A stretch of 13,375 nucleotides of DNA from Actinomycetes bacterium (GTDB taxonomy: Bacteria; Actinomycetota; Actinomycetes; Actinomycetales; Micrococcaceae), in the NCBI GenBank assembly GCA_023426375.1, contig JAFAAV010000130.1, positions 1 to 13,375 of the forward strand, in the 5' to 3' direction. Made by a program: the position numbers and the translations under genes. Below, piece after piece: positions 5,848 through 13,344 of the stretch. The notes under the pieces were generated by a model. The model was not told the DNA's origin. It did no database searches and saw only the letters and a list, made by a program, of their open reading frames with translations. Position 1 is the stretch's first letter. Each line of letters opens with the position of its first letter.

Positions 5848-6885
5848 ATGAGCGCAGATCAGCGGGACCCCCAGGTACCTCCGGTCACTGCGCCCACTAT
5901 TTACGACGTCGCTCGCCACGCGGGCGTCGCACCCTCCACCGTCTCGCGCACCTTTGCCCGCCCGGGCAGGGTCTCCTTCGACACCGCCCAAAAGGTTCGG
6001 GCCGCCGCTGAGGAGCTGGGCTACCGCGTCAAGTCCGCCAACCGCGCGGGACTGGACGGCGAGCGCCGCACCAAGATGATCTCGCTGATGCTCGCGGACA
6101 TTTCCAACCCGGTGTTCTTCGAGCTGATCCGCGGCGCGGAGGAAGCGGCATCCGAGGCAGGCTATCTCGTGCTGCTCAACAACACGCGCGAGGATGACCG
6201 CACGGAGCGGAACATCATCGAGCGCACGCTGCCCATGGTGGACGGCGTGCTGCTGACGAGTTCACGCATGTCCGACTCCGCAATCCGCATGATGGCCAAG
6301 CAGAAGCCCACGGTGGTGGCCAATCGCGCGGTGAACGGCGTGGCCTCCGTGGTCCCGGACAACGCCCGAGGGATGCGCCGTGCCGCGGAACATCTAGCTT
6401 CATGCGGCAGGCGGAATATTCTCTACGCCGCCGGCCCGGAAGCCTCCTGGTCGGACGGGATGCGCTGGCGGGCGCTGCGGGAATCCGCCCTGGAACTGGA
6501 ATTGAAAGTCCACCGGATGGGTCCGTTCGAACCCACCTCGGAGGGTGGTCGCAGGGCGGCTCAGCACTGGCTCGACCACCGCGTACCCGCGGTGATCCTC
6601 TACAACGACCTCATGGCCATGGGATTCCTGCGCGAACTGCGCCAGCACAACGTTCGGATCCCGCAGGACGTGGCCGTGGTGGGTTTCGACAACGTTCAGG
6701 AACTGGACCTGATCAGCCCGTCGTTGAGTTCCGTGGCCGCACCCATGCACGCGATCGGCGCTACCGCCGTGCAGAATCTCCTGGCCATGGTTCGAGGAGC
6801 CACCCATACGGCGTCGAAACCCGTACTGGTGCCGTCCCGGCTAGTCGTCCGCGAATCCAGCACGCTACCCGTGCAGGGCGTCTGA
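5848..6885 (+). CDS. LacI family transcriptional regulator of the hexuronate cluster
   Basis: The 345-residue protein has a LacI-type helix-turn-helix at about residues 17-37 (TIYDVARHAGVAPSTVSRTF). A hinge region ends near residue 65, and a periplasmic-binding-protein-like effector domain follows, with ISLMLADISNPVFFELIRGAEEAA (about 78-101) and VPAVILYNDLMAMGFLRELR further on. I place the start at the ATG at 5848; the frame stays open back to 5557 but has no plausible start or family-like sequence there. Length is normal for the family. It precedes uxaC by 61 bases on the same strand and so most likely represses the uronate genes in response to a pathway sugar acid. A co-transcript with uxaC is possible, because only a weak hairpin separates them. 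Confidence 0.9.
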   Translation: MSADQRDPQVPPVTAPTIYDVARHAGVAPSTVSRTFARPGRVSFDTAQKVRAAAEELGYRVKSANRAGLDGERRTKMISLMLADISNPVFFELIRGAEEAASEAGYLVLLNNTREDDRTERNIIERTLPMVDGVLLTSSRMSDSAIRMMAKQKPTVVANRAVNGVASVVPDNARGMRRAAEHLASCGRRNILYAAGPEASWSDGMRWRALRESALELELKVHRMGPFEPTSEGGRRAAQHWLDHRVPAVILYNDLMAMGFLRELRQHNVRIPQDVAVVGFDNVQELDLISPSLSSVAAPMHAIGATAVQNLLAMVRGATHTASKPVLVPSRLVVRESSTLPVQGV

Positions 6886-6897
6886 CTCATTCAGCAA

Positions 6898-6920
6898 CTC
6901 ACGGCAACCCATTGCCTGAG
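6898..6920. other. Inverted repeat between the LacI gene and uxaC
   Basis: GGCAA (6903-6907) and TTGCC (6912-6916) form a perfect stem around CCCA. It extends through CTCA (6898-6901) and TGAG (6917-6920) with one bulged C at 6902, giving a 9-bp stem. It sits 30-50 bases before the uxaC start, so it could be a LacI-type operator or a weak hairpin after the LacI gene. It has no T-run, and it lacks the central CpG typical of LacI-family operators. Confidence 0.35.
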
Positions 6921-6946
6921 CCGGTGTTCGCGGCTGGGATGGGGGT

Positions 6947-8356
6947 ATGTCAACGTCGATAGCAGCCCATCCAGACCGATTGCTGCCGGCTGACCCGGGT
7001 ACCCGGGCCATTGCCCGCAACCTTTTGAAGCAGGTCGAGGACCTGCCGATCGTCTCCCCGCACGGGCACGTGGATGCCCGGATCATCGCGGACAACACCC
7101 CGTTCCCGGATCCCACGGAACTGCTCATCAGCCCGGACCACTACGTGACCCGTCTGCTGCACGCCAATGGTGTGAACCTCTCCGACCTCAACGTGGGCAA
7201 GAGCAACGGCGCCGACCCGCGCGAGGCCTGGCGGATCTTCTGCCGCAATTGGCACCTCTACGACGGCACGGCCTCCGGCTACTGGCTGCGCTCCGAGTTC
7301 GTCAACGTGTTCGGCATCGACGACTCCAAGATCAACGAAGCCCACGCGGACGAGCTCTACGACCAGCTCCAGACCATCGTGGAGCAGCCCGAGTTCCGCC
7401 CACGCGAACTGTTCGAGAAGTTCAAGCTCGAGGTCATGGCCACCACGGACGACCCCCTGGATGACCTGTCGGCTCACGAACAGATCGCGGCGGACAACTC
7501 GTTTTCCGGTCGCGTACTGCCCACGTTCCGCCCGGACGCCTACGTGAAGTTCCACGGCGCGGGTTTCGCGGACAAGGCACAGAAGCTCATCGATACCGCC
7601 GGCGACGGTCTCTCCGGCTACGAGGGCTACATTCGCGCGATGGAGAACCGCCGCAAGTACTTCATCGACCGCGGTGCGGTGTCCGCCGATCACGGCACGC
7701 TCAATGCCAACACGCTGAAGCTCGATCCCGCGGAGGCCACCCTTCTGTTCGAGAAGGGCCTGCGCGGCGAAGCCACCGTGGATGAGGCCAACGCGTTCGA
7801 GGCCCACATGACCTACCAGTTTGCGCGGATGTCGGTGGAGGACGGCCTGGTCATGACCATCCACCCGGGCGTTTACCGCAACCACTCCCCCGAAACGTTC
7901 GATGAGTTCGGCGCGGACACCGGCCACGACATCCCGTTCGCCATGGAATACACCCGCGGCCTCCAGCCGCTGCTCGGGGATTTCGGTAACCGCGAGGACT
8001 TCCACTTCGTTCTGTTCACGATCGACGAGACCGTCTACTCCCGTGAGATCGCGCCACTGGCCGGCTTCTACCCGTCCGTGTACGTGGGTGCGCCGTGGTG
8101 GTTCATCGATGAACCGGACGCCATGTTCCGCTGGCGCTCGGCGATCACGGGCACCACCGGTTTCTCCCGTTCGTCCGGGTTCATCGACGACACCCGCGCG
8201 TTCTGCTCGATCCCCGCTCGCCACGACGCCTCCCGCCGCACCGAGGCCGCGTTCCTCTCGAAGTACGTGGCCGAGCACCGGATCACCGAGGAGCGCGCCG
8301 CAGAGATCATCGTCGACATCGTCGACGCCGCCCCGAGGAGGGTTTTCAAGCTGTGA
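6947..8356 (+). CDS. uxaC: Glucuronate/galacturonate isomerase (uronate isomerase)
   Basis: The enzyme (EC 5.3.1.12) converts D-glucuronate to D-fructuronate, or D-galacturonate to D-tagaturonate, in the cytoplasm, the first step of the Ashwell pathway. The 469-residue length is standard. Family features are clear: the amidohydrolase-superfamily metal motif PHGHVD with His39 and His41, VMATTDDPLDD (about residues 163-173), the DHG of GAVSADHG (about 243-250), GAPWWFIDEPDAM (about 381-393), and GFIDDTRAFCSIPARHD (about 411-427). The ATG at 6947 has GGGGG almost touching it and no well-spaced Shine-Dalgarno; an earlier ATG at 6939 is in another frame. The last four bases overlap the GTG start of the next gene, so the two are translationally coupled. 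The downstream reductase points to glucuronate or fructuronate as the main route. Confidence 0.96.
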   Translation: MSTSIAAHPDRLLPADPGTRAIARNLLKQVEDLPIVSPHGHVDARIIADNTPFPDPTELLISPDHYVTRLLHANGVNLSDLNVGKSNGADPREAWRIFCRNWHLYDGTASGYWLRSEFVNVFGIDDSKINEAHADELYDQLQTIVEQPEFRPRELFEKFKLEVMATTDDPLDDLSAHEQIAADNSFSGRVLPTFRPDAYVKFHGAGFADKAQKLIDTAGDGLSGYEGYIRAMENRRKYFIDRGAVSADHGTLNANTLKLDPAEATLLFEKGLRGEATVDEANAFEAHMTYQFARMSVEDGLVMTIHPGVYRNHSPETFDEFGADTGHDIPFAMEYTRGLQPLLGDFGNREDFHFVLFTIDETVYSREIAPLAGFYPSVYVGAPWWFIDEPDAMFRWRSAITGTTGFSRSSGFIDDTRAFCSIPARHDASRRTEAAFLSKYVAEHRITEERAAEIIVDIVDAAPRRVFKL

Positions 8357-9768
8357 CCACCATCGACGCCACCCCGCTCAACCGCGCCACCGCCGCGACG
8401 GGCACGCCCGCTCCCCCGCGCCTCGTGCACATCGGCCTGGGTGCGTTCCACCGCGCCCACCAGGTCTGGTACACCCGGCATGCCGAGGCCGACGCCGCCG
8501 CACCCCAGTGGGGATACGTCTCCTTCTCGGGGCGCTCGGCGGATCTCGCCCTCACCCTCCAGGCCCAGGACGGGCTGTACACGCTCGTGGAACGCGGTCC
8601 GGAATCGGACGAGTACGAGGTGATCGAGAACCTCGTGGAGGCCCGCCCCGGGGAGGACGTGTCCCGGTTGTGGGAGCTGCTCGCTGCACCCACCACAGCG
8701 GTCCTGACCATCACCGTGACCGAAGCCGGGTACAACCTGGGCCACGGTCTGGCCTTCGACCCCGACAACGAGAAGGTCGCTGCGGAACTCACCACCCTGA
8801 GCAACGCCTACCGCGACGGCGCGTTCGACACCCACGCGGTGGGCATCCCGGCCACGATGGCGGGCAAGGTGGTCGTGGGACTCGCCGAACGGCGTCGTAC
8901 CGGCACCGGGGGCATGGCGGTGGTCTCGTGCGACAACCTCTCGGCCAACGACGTCGCGGCGCACAACGCGATCCAGGGTCTCGCGGCCGCGGTGGACCCC
9001 GAGCTCGGCGCGTGGATCGAGGAGAACGTGTCCTTCGTGGCCACCTCGATCGACCGGATCACCCCGCGCACCGAGGACACCCTGCTGGAGGACGTCACCC
9101 GGGACACCGGATTCGCGGACGCGGCCCCCGTGATCACCGAACCGTTTCGCAGCTGGGTGCTGCAGGGTGAGTTCCCCGTGGGGCGCCCCGAGTGGGAGAG
9201 GGCCGGCGCGCAGTTCGTCACGGACATCGAGCCCTTCGAACGGCGCAAACTGTGGCTGCTCAACGGCTCGCACTCGCTCATGGCCTACGCCGGTCAGTTG
9301 CGCGGGCACGCGACCGTGGCGGAGGCCATCGGGGACCGGACGTGCCGCGCGTGGGTCGAGGAGTTCTGGGACGAGGCCGCCCACCACCTCACCGCCCCCG
9401 AGCTGGACGTGCCCGCCTACCGCGCGGCGCTGCTGGAACGCTTCGAGAACCCGCGGATCCGGCACAACCTCGCGCAGATCGCGGTGGACGGTTCCGCGAA
9501 GCAGCAGATGCGCGCGGTTCCCGTGCTCAAGGCCGAGCGCGCGGCCGGGCGCCCCGGCACCGCCGCGGCGCGCTCGATCGCGGCGTGGATCGCGTACCTG
9601 GACGGGCGCACGGAGATCGCCGACGCCGCCGAGCAGCGGGTCCGCGAGGCCAACGAGCGCTCCGGGACCGAGCGCGTGCGAGCACTCATCGCGGTCCTGG
9701 ACGAGGACCTCGCGGCCGAGCAGGACGTGGTGGAGCAGGTCGCCGGGCTGATCACCGAGCTCGCCTGA
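8353..9768 (+). CDS. uxuB: Fructuronate reductase / mannitol dehydrogenase family oxidoreductase
   Basis: The product belongs to the long-chain polyol dehydrogenase family, which includes D-mannonate oxidoreductase (UxuB, EC 1.1.1.57), mannitol 2-dehydrogenase and tagaturonate reductase. The 471 residues show the dinucleotide-binding motif IGLGAFHRAHQ (about 27-37), TVTEAGYN (about 121-128), VVSCDNLSANDVAAHNAI (about 190-207) and TPRTEDTLLED. The catalytic segment KLWLLNGSHS carries Lys299, Asn304 and His307, matching the Lys-Asn-His set of the family. Its 4-base GTGA overlap with uxaC and the presence of a mannonate-type dehydratase downstream make NADH-dependent reduction of fructuronate to D-mannonate the best call. 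A tagaturonate or polyol specificity cannot be excluded from sequence alone. GAGGAGG at 8335-8341 supports the GTG start. A strong terminator follows the stop. Confidence 0.87.
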   Translation: MTTIDATPLNRATAATGTPAPPRLVHIGLGAFHRAHQVWYTRHAEADAAAPQWGYVSFSGRSADLALTLQAQDGLYTLVERGPESDEYEVIENLVEARPGEDVSRLWELLAAPTTAVLTITVTEAGYNLGHGLAFDPDNEKVAAELTTLSNAYRDGAFDTHAVGIPATMAGKVVVGLAERRRTGTGGMAVVSCDNLSANDVAAHNAIQGLAAAVDPELGAWIEENVSFVATSIDRITPRTEDTLLEDVTRDTGFADAAPVITEPFRSWVLQGEFPVGRPEWERAGAQFVTDIEPFERRKLWLLNGSHSLMAYAGQLRGHATVAEAIGDRTCRAWVEEFWDEAAHHLTAPELDVPAYRAALLERFENPRIRHNLAQIAVDGSAKQQMRAVPVLKAERAAGRPGTAAARSIAAWIAYLDGRTEIADAAEQRVREANERSGTERVRALIAVLDEDLAAEQDVVEQVAGLITELA

Positions 9769-9786
9769 GCGCGGAACCGACGGCAG

Positions 9787-9824
9787 ATACTGGGCGTCAC
9801 CCCCTCGGGGGTGGCGCCCAGTAT
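9787..9824. terminator. Strong terminator hairpin after uxuB
   Basis: ATACTGGGCG (9787-9796) pairs with CGCCCAGTAT (9815-9824). Inside, CACCCC pairs with GGGGTG around a 4-base loop, with a T-G wobble joining the two parts, for a near-perfect stem of about 17 bp. It starts 19 bases after the uxuB stop. The 3' side has only TTC rather than a T-run, but the stability makes termination likely. It splits the catabolic cluster into at least two transcription units. Confidence 0.8.
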
Positions 9825-9921
9825 TCATGTGTGGGCCGAGAAAGGATGAGAACGAGGCAATAAACGGAAACTCCGCATGAATTCCGGGACCTCGTCGGCA
9901 TGCTGGGAGCAACACGCGGGC

Positions 9922-9965
9922 CGGTGCGCACCGCGGTCGGTCCGAGTGCAGTTTCCGCACCGCGG
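9922..9965. promoter_or_regulatory. Palindrome and 29-base-spaced direct repeats upstream of the GPH transporter
   Basis: CGGTGCGCACCG (9922-9933) is a perfect 12-base palindrome with a central CpG, the form preferred by LacI-family repressors. The 10-mer CGCACCGCGG occurs at 9927-9936 and again at 9956-9965, 29 bases apart. The second copy ends 27 bases before the transporter ATG. This lies in the 224-base gene-free stretch 9769-9992, which otherwise holds only the terminator at 9787-9824. I could not find a convincing -35/-10 pair there. Confidence 0.35.
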
Positions 9966-9992
9966 CCAGGCACGTAGGCAAAGGAGCCTTGA

Positions 9993-11534
9993 ATGTCACT
10001 TCCGGCAACGTCGCAGATCCCGGCGATCAACAAGCCACACCTCAGGCCCAAGAGCATCATCGGCTACGGCATGGGTGATGCGGGCTGCAACATCGCGTTC
10101 CAGATGTCCGGGTTGTTCCTGCTGGTGTTCTACACGAACGTGGTGGGGATCCGCCCCGAGCACGCGGGATCCATCTTCCTGTTCGTGAAGATCTGGGACG
10201 CCTTCGCGGACCTGTTCGCGGGGCGCATGGTGGACAAGACCATGACCCGCTGGGGCAAGTTCCGCCCGTTCCTGCTGTGGTACTCCGTGCCCCTGCTGCT
10301 CTCCAACCTGCTGTGCTTCTGGATCCCCGTGGAGAGCTACGGCGCCAAGCTCGTGTGGGCCACCGCGAGCTACGCCCTCATGGGTCTGCTCTACTCCATG
10401 GTCAACATCCCGTTCGGTTCGCTGGCCGGCGCCATGAGCCAGAACCCCGTGGACCGCTCCCGCCTGGCCTCCGCCCGCATGGTGGGCTCCGGCGCCACCA
10501 TCCTGTTGCTCTCCATCTTTTTGGCGCCCCAGATCCGCGCCGCGGTCAACCTGGCCGCCACGTTCCTGATCACCGCGTCCGTGTTCGTGGTCATCGGCGC
10601 GATCTTCTTCTTCACGACCTTCGCGACCTCCAAGGAGGTCGTGTACCGCGAGGTCGAGCGCGTGACCCTGCGTGAGACCCTCGTGACCGTCAAGCAGAAC
10701 GGCCCCCTGATGCGGTTGTGCACGTCCTCGTTCTTCTACCTCACGGCGCAGAGCGTGCTGAGCACCCTGACCATCTACCTGGCCACCTACGTGCTCTCCC
10801 GGTACACGTCCGGCAACTGGATCGCCACCGTCGCGATCGTGCTGACCACCGGTGCCGTGCTGTACGTGGGTCCGTTCGGTCCCACCGTGACCCGCACCCT
10901 GGGCAAGAAGCGCGGGTTCATCTACGCCGCGATCCTGGGTGCCGCGGGCGGGTTGCTGTTCACCGCGAGCAACGTCCTGTGGAACTCCTTCGCCACGAGC
11001 CTGCTGGGCCTGTTGATGATGGGCGTGGGCATGGGCCTGCTCAACACCATGACGTGGGCCCTGGAGGCCGACACCGTGGAGTACGGCGAGTACAAGACCG
11101 GGATCCGCACCGAGGGCGCCACCTACTCCGCCTTCTCGTTCACCCGCAAGGTGGGTCAGGCCGTAGGCCAGGCCATCGCGTCCTACGCGCTCGCGGTCGT
11201 GGCGTTCGACCAGCACGCCCCGCAGCAGAGCCCGGACACCGTGAACGGCATGGCGGTCGCGGGCGGACTGATCCCCGCGGTGATCTTCCTGATCGCCATG
11301 CTCATCATGGCCGGCTACCCGCTCACCGAGGCCAAGTTCAAGGACATCATGAAGTCCATCGAGGCCAACCGTTCCCTGCGCCACGAACAGCTGCACCCCG
11401 GTGAGGTCCCGGCTCCCGTGGGGACCCGCACCGACCGTCCCGGCCCCACGGCCCGGGATTCCCACCCCATGACCACCCAGGGCCCGGCCGTGCCGTCCGA
11501 GCGCGGCGACGGGTCCGGCCCGTCCACACGCTGA
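9993..11534 (+). CDS. GPH family (glycoside-pentoside-hexuronide) cation symporter
   Basis: The 513-residue membrane protein is a GPH-type MFS carrier. Key signs are GYGMGDAGCN (about residues 24-33), FVKIWDAFADLFAGRMVDKTMTRWGKFRPFLL (about 64-95, containing the family's D-x-R-WGKFRP segment) and some twelve hydrophobic helices ending near residue 450. Known members take up glucuronides, melibiose, xylosides and similar sugars with H+ or Na+. Together with uxaC, uxuB and the dehydratase, a glucuronide, glucuronate or galacturonate is the likeliest substrate. The ATG at 9993 is six bases after AAGGAG (9981-9986), the best ribosome binding site in the window. An unusual hydrophilic tail, rich in Pro, Arg, Gly and Thr, covers about residues 455-513 and has no hydrophobic segment. 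The dehydratase gene begins 44 bases downstream. Confidence 0.92.
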   Translation: MSLPATSQIPAINKPHLRPKSIIGYGMGDAGCNIAFQMSGLFLLVFYTNVVGIRPEHAGSIFLFVKIWDAFADLFAGRMVDKTMTRWGKFRPFLLWYSVPLLLSNLLCFWIPVESYGAKLVWATASYALMGLLYSMVNIPFGSLAGAMSQNPVDRSRLASARMVGSGATILLLSIFLAPQIRAAVNLAATFLITASVFVVIGAIFFFTTFATSKEVVYREVERVTLRETLVTVKQNGPLMRLCTSSFFYLTAQSVLSTLTIYLATYVLSRYTSGNWIATVAIVLTTGAVLYVGPFGPTVTRTLGKKRGFIYAAILGAAGGLLFTASNVLWNSFATSLLGLLMMGVGMGLLNTMTWALEADTVEYGEYKTGIRTEGATYSAFSFTRKVGQAVGQAIASYALAVVAFDQHAPQQSPDTVNGMAVAGGLIPAVIFLIAMLIMAGYPLTEAKFKDIMKSIEANRSLRHEQLHPGEVPAPVGTRTDRPGPTARDSHPMTTQGPAVPSERGDGSGPSTR

Positions 11535-11578
11535 TCCGCCATAATCGAGCGGGCCCACCGTTCCAGAGAGGAAACACC

Positions 11579-12808
11579 ATGAAGATCACCGAAGCCAAGG
11601 TCATCGTCACCAGTCCCTCACGCAACTTCGTGACGCTCAAGCTCACGACCGACGAGGGTGTCACCGGGATCGGTGACGCGACCCTCAACGGCCGCGAACT
11701 GGCGGTGGCCACGTACCTGTCCGACCACGTGGCACCCCTGCTGATCGACCGCGACCCGGCGAACATCGAGGACACGTGGCAGTTCCTGTACCGCTCCGGC
11801 TACTGGCGCCGCGGTCCCGTGACCATGGCCGCGATCGCCGCGGTGGACATGGCCCTGTGGGACATCAAGGGCAAGGTGGCCGGGATGCCGGTCTACCAAC
11901 TGCTCGGTGGCGCCTCCCGCCGCGGGCTGTCCACGTACGGCCACGCCTCCGGACGGGACACCGAGGAGATCTTCGACTCGATCCGTTCCGAGCAGGAGCA
12001 CGGCTACACCGCGATCCGCGTGCAGTCCTCCGTCCCGGGGATCACCGCGCTGTACGGCGTGGCCGCCCAGCCGCAGGCCTCCGGCGAGCGCTACGACTAC
12101 GAGCCCGCGCAGCGTGCCGCGCTGCCCGCGGAGGAGGACTGGGACACCCGCGCCTACCTGCGCCACATCCCGTCCGTGTTCGAGGCCGTGCGCAACGAGT
12201 TTGGCCCGGAGCTGCCCCTGTTGCACGACGGCCACCACCGCATGACTCCCATCCAGGCCGCCAAGCTCGGCAAGTCGCTCGAGCCCTACGACCTGTTCTG
12301 GCTCGAGGACTGCACCCCGGCGGAGAACCAGGAGGCCCTGCGGCTGGTGCGTCAGCACACCACGCAGCCGCTCGCCATCGGTGAGGTCTTCAACACGATC
12401 TGGGACATCAAGGACCTGATCTCCGAACAGCTGATCGACTACGTGCGCTGCGCGTCCACGCACTTCGGCGGGATCTCCCCGTTGAAGAAGGTCATGGACT
12501 ACGCCGCGATGTACCAGGTCAAGTCCGGTTTCCACGGCCCCACGGACGTCTCCCCCGTGGGCTTCGCAGCACAGCTGCACGTGGGCATGGCCATCCACAA
12601 CTTCGGCCTGCAGGAGTACATGCCGCACTCGGAGAAGACCAACCAGGTCTTCCGTCAGCACATGACGTTCGAGAACGGTCTGCTGCACCCCTCCGACACC
12701 CCGGGCCTGGGCGTGGAGATCGACGAGGACGAGGCGGAGAAGTACGAGTACACCACCGCGTACCTGCCCTACAACCGCCTCACCGACGGCACGGTGCACG
12801 ACTGGTGA
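11579..12808 (+). CDS. manD: Mannonate dehydratase family protein, enolase superfamily (ManD subgroup)
   Basis: The protein dehydrates a six-carbon aldonate, normally D-mannonate, to 2-keto-3-deoxy-D-gluconate (EC 4.2.1.8); some subgroup members prefer D-gluconate. The 409 residues are typical. The N-terminal capping domain includes SRNFVTLKL (about 14-22). The barrel carries catalytic-type Arg147 and Tyr159, metal ligands Asp217 (LLHDGHH), Glu243 (FWLED) and Glu269 (IGEVFN), and His219, at spacings that match characterised ManD proteins. The FHGPTD loop (about 318-323) and the terminal VHDW, with Trp as the last residue, are also family marks. The ATG at 11579 follows AGAGAGG with seven bases between. 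The gene replaces uxuA in the uronate pathway here. A 4-base overlap couples it to gntK. The Pro in the HGPTD loop may mean low activity or altered specificity (see findings). Confidence 0.9.
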   Translation: MKITEAKVIVTSPSRNFVTLKLTTDEGVTGIGDATLNGRELAVATYLSDHVAPLLIDRDPANIEDTWQFLYRSGYWRRGPVTMAAIAAVDMALWDIKGKVAGMPVYQLLGGASRRGLSTYGHASGRDTEEIFDSIRSEQEHGYTAIRVQSSVPGITALYGVAAQPQASGERYDYEPAQRAALPAEEDWDTRAYLRHIPSVFEAVRNEFGPELPLLHDGHHRMTPIQAAKLGKSLEPYDLFWLEDCTPAENQEALRLVRQHTTQPLAIGEVFNTIWDIKDLISEQLIDYVRCASTHFGGISPLKKVMDYAAMYQVKSGFHGPTDVSPVGFAAQLHVGMAIHNFGLQEYMPHSEKTNQVFRQHMTFENGLLHPSDTPGLGVEIDEDEAEKYEYTTAYLPYNRLTDGTVHDW

Positions 12809-13344
12809 GCGCGATGACCACGGACATCGCACCGCTCGTGGTGGTCATGGGCGTCTCGGGATCGGGCAAGACCACGATCGGCACGCTCGTGGCCCACGAG
12901 CTGGGCGTGGATTTCGTCGACGGGGACAGCCTGCACCCCATCGAGAACGTCCAGAAAATGGCCTCGGGCACACCGCTCGACGACGACGACCGCTGGCCCT
13001 GGCTCGAGATCGTGGGCCGCACGCTGCACGAGCGCGGTGAGCAGCACGAGGGCATGGTGATCGCGTGCTCCGCGCTCAAGCGCAAGTACCGGGAGCGGAT
13101 CCGCTCGCAAGCGCCGTCGGCGTTGTTCCTGCACCTGGACGGGTCCGTCACGGTGCTGACCCGGCGGATCGAGGGCCGCAGCGGGCACTTCATGCCGGCC
13201 ACGCTGTTACAGTCGCAGCTGGACACCCTCGAGCCGCTCGCGCAGGAGGAGGGCGGCTACAAGCTCGACATCGACCAGTCCGTGCCGGACATGGTGGACG
13301 AGGCCGTGACCAAGCTGCGGGCCATCGCCGCCGCGAATTCGTAG
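12805..13344 (+). CDS. gntK: Gluconokinase (GntK family)
   Basis: The enzyme (EC 2.7.1.12) phosphorylates D-gluconate to 6-phosphogluconate with ATP. The 179-residue protein shows a P-loop GVSGSGKTT (about residues 16-24), then FVDGDSLHPIENVQKM (about 37-52), GTPLDDDDRWPWL (about 55-67), CSALKRKYRE (about 88-97) and GHFMPATLLQSQLDTLE (about 127-143), all hallmarks of the family. The GTG at 12805 overlaps the dehydratase stop by four bases, the same junction type as uxaC-uxuB; an in-frame ATG at 12814 is a possible alternative start three codons in. It is the last complete gene in the window. Gluconate is not on the standard route from glucuronate to KDG, so its place here suggests gluconate is also used or produced. 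The 31 bases after its stop show nothing I can name. Confidence 0.93.
   Translation: MSAMTTDIAPLVVVMGVSGSGKTTIGTLVAHELGVDFVDGDSLHPIENVQKMASGTPLDDDDRWPWLEIVGRTLHERGEQHEGMVIACSALKRKYRERIRSQAPSALFLHLDGSVTVLTRRIEGRSGHFMPATLLQSQLDTLEPLAQEEGGYKLDIDQSVPDMVDEAVTKLRAIAAANS

Noticed and set aside
6950..8278. Minus-strand open frame opposite uxaC
   Set aside because: It mirrors the codon bias of uxaC, has no recognisable motif, and uxaC itself is certain.
8068..10008. Long minus-strand open frame opposite uxaC, uxuB and the transporter start
   Set aside because: It lies antisense to well-supported enzymes and crosses the strong terminator. Its translation is low-complexity Arg/Gly/Val/His-rich and resembles no family. 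It is an effect of high GC.
9877..10188. Small plus-strand open frame covering the transporter upstream region
   Set aside because: It has no ribosome binding site and overlaps the transporter in another frame. The Arg/Ser-rich translation looks like a shadow.
9996..11558. Minus-strand open frame of over 500 codons opposite the GPH transporter
   Set aside because: The composition is His/Gly/Gln/Asp-rich with no domain, as expected for the antisense of a membrane protein with strong GC3 bias.
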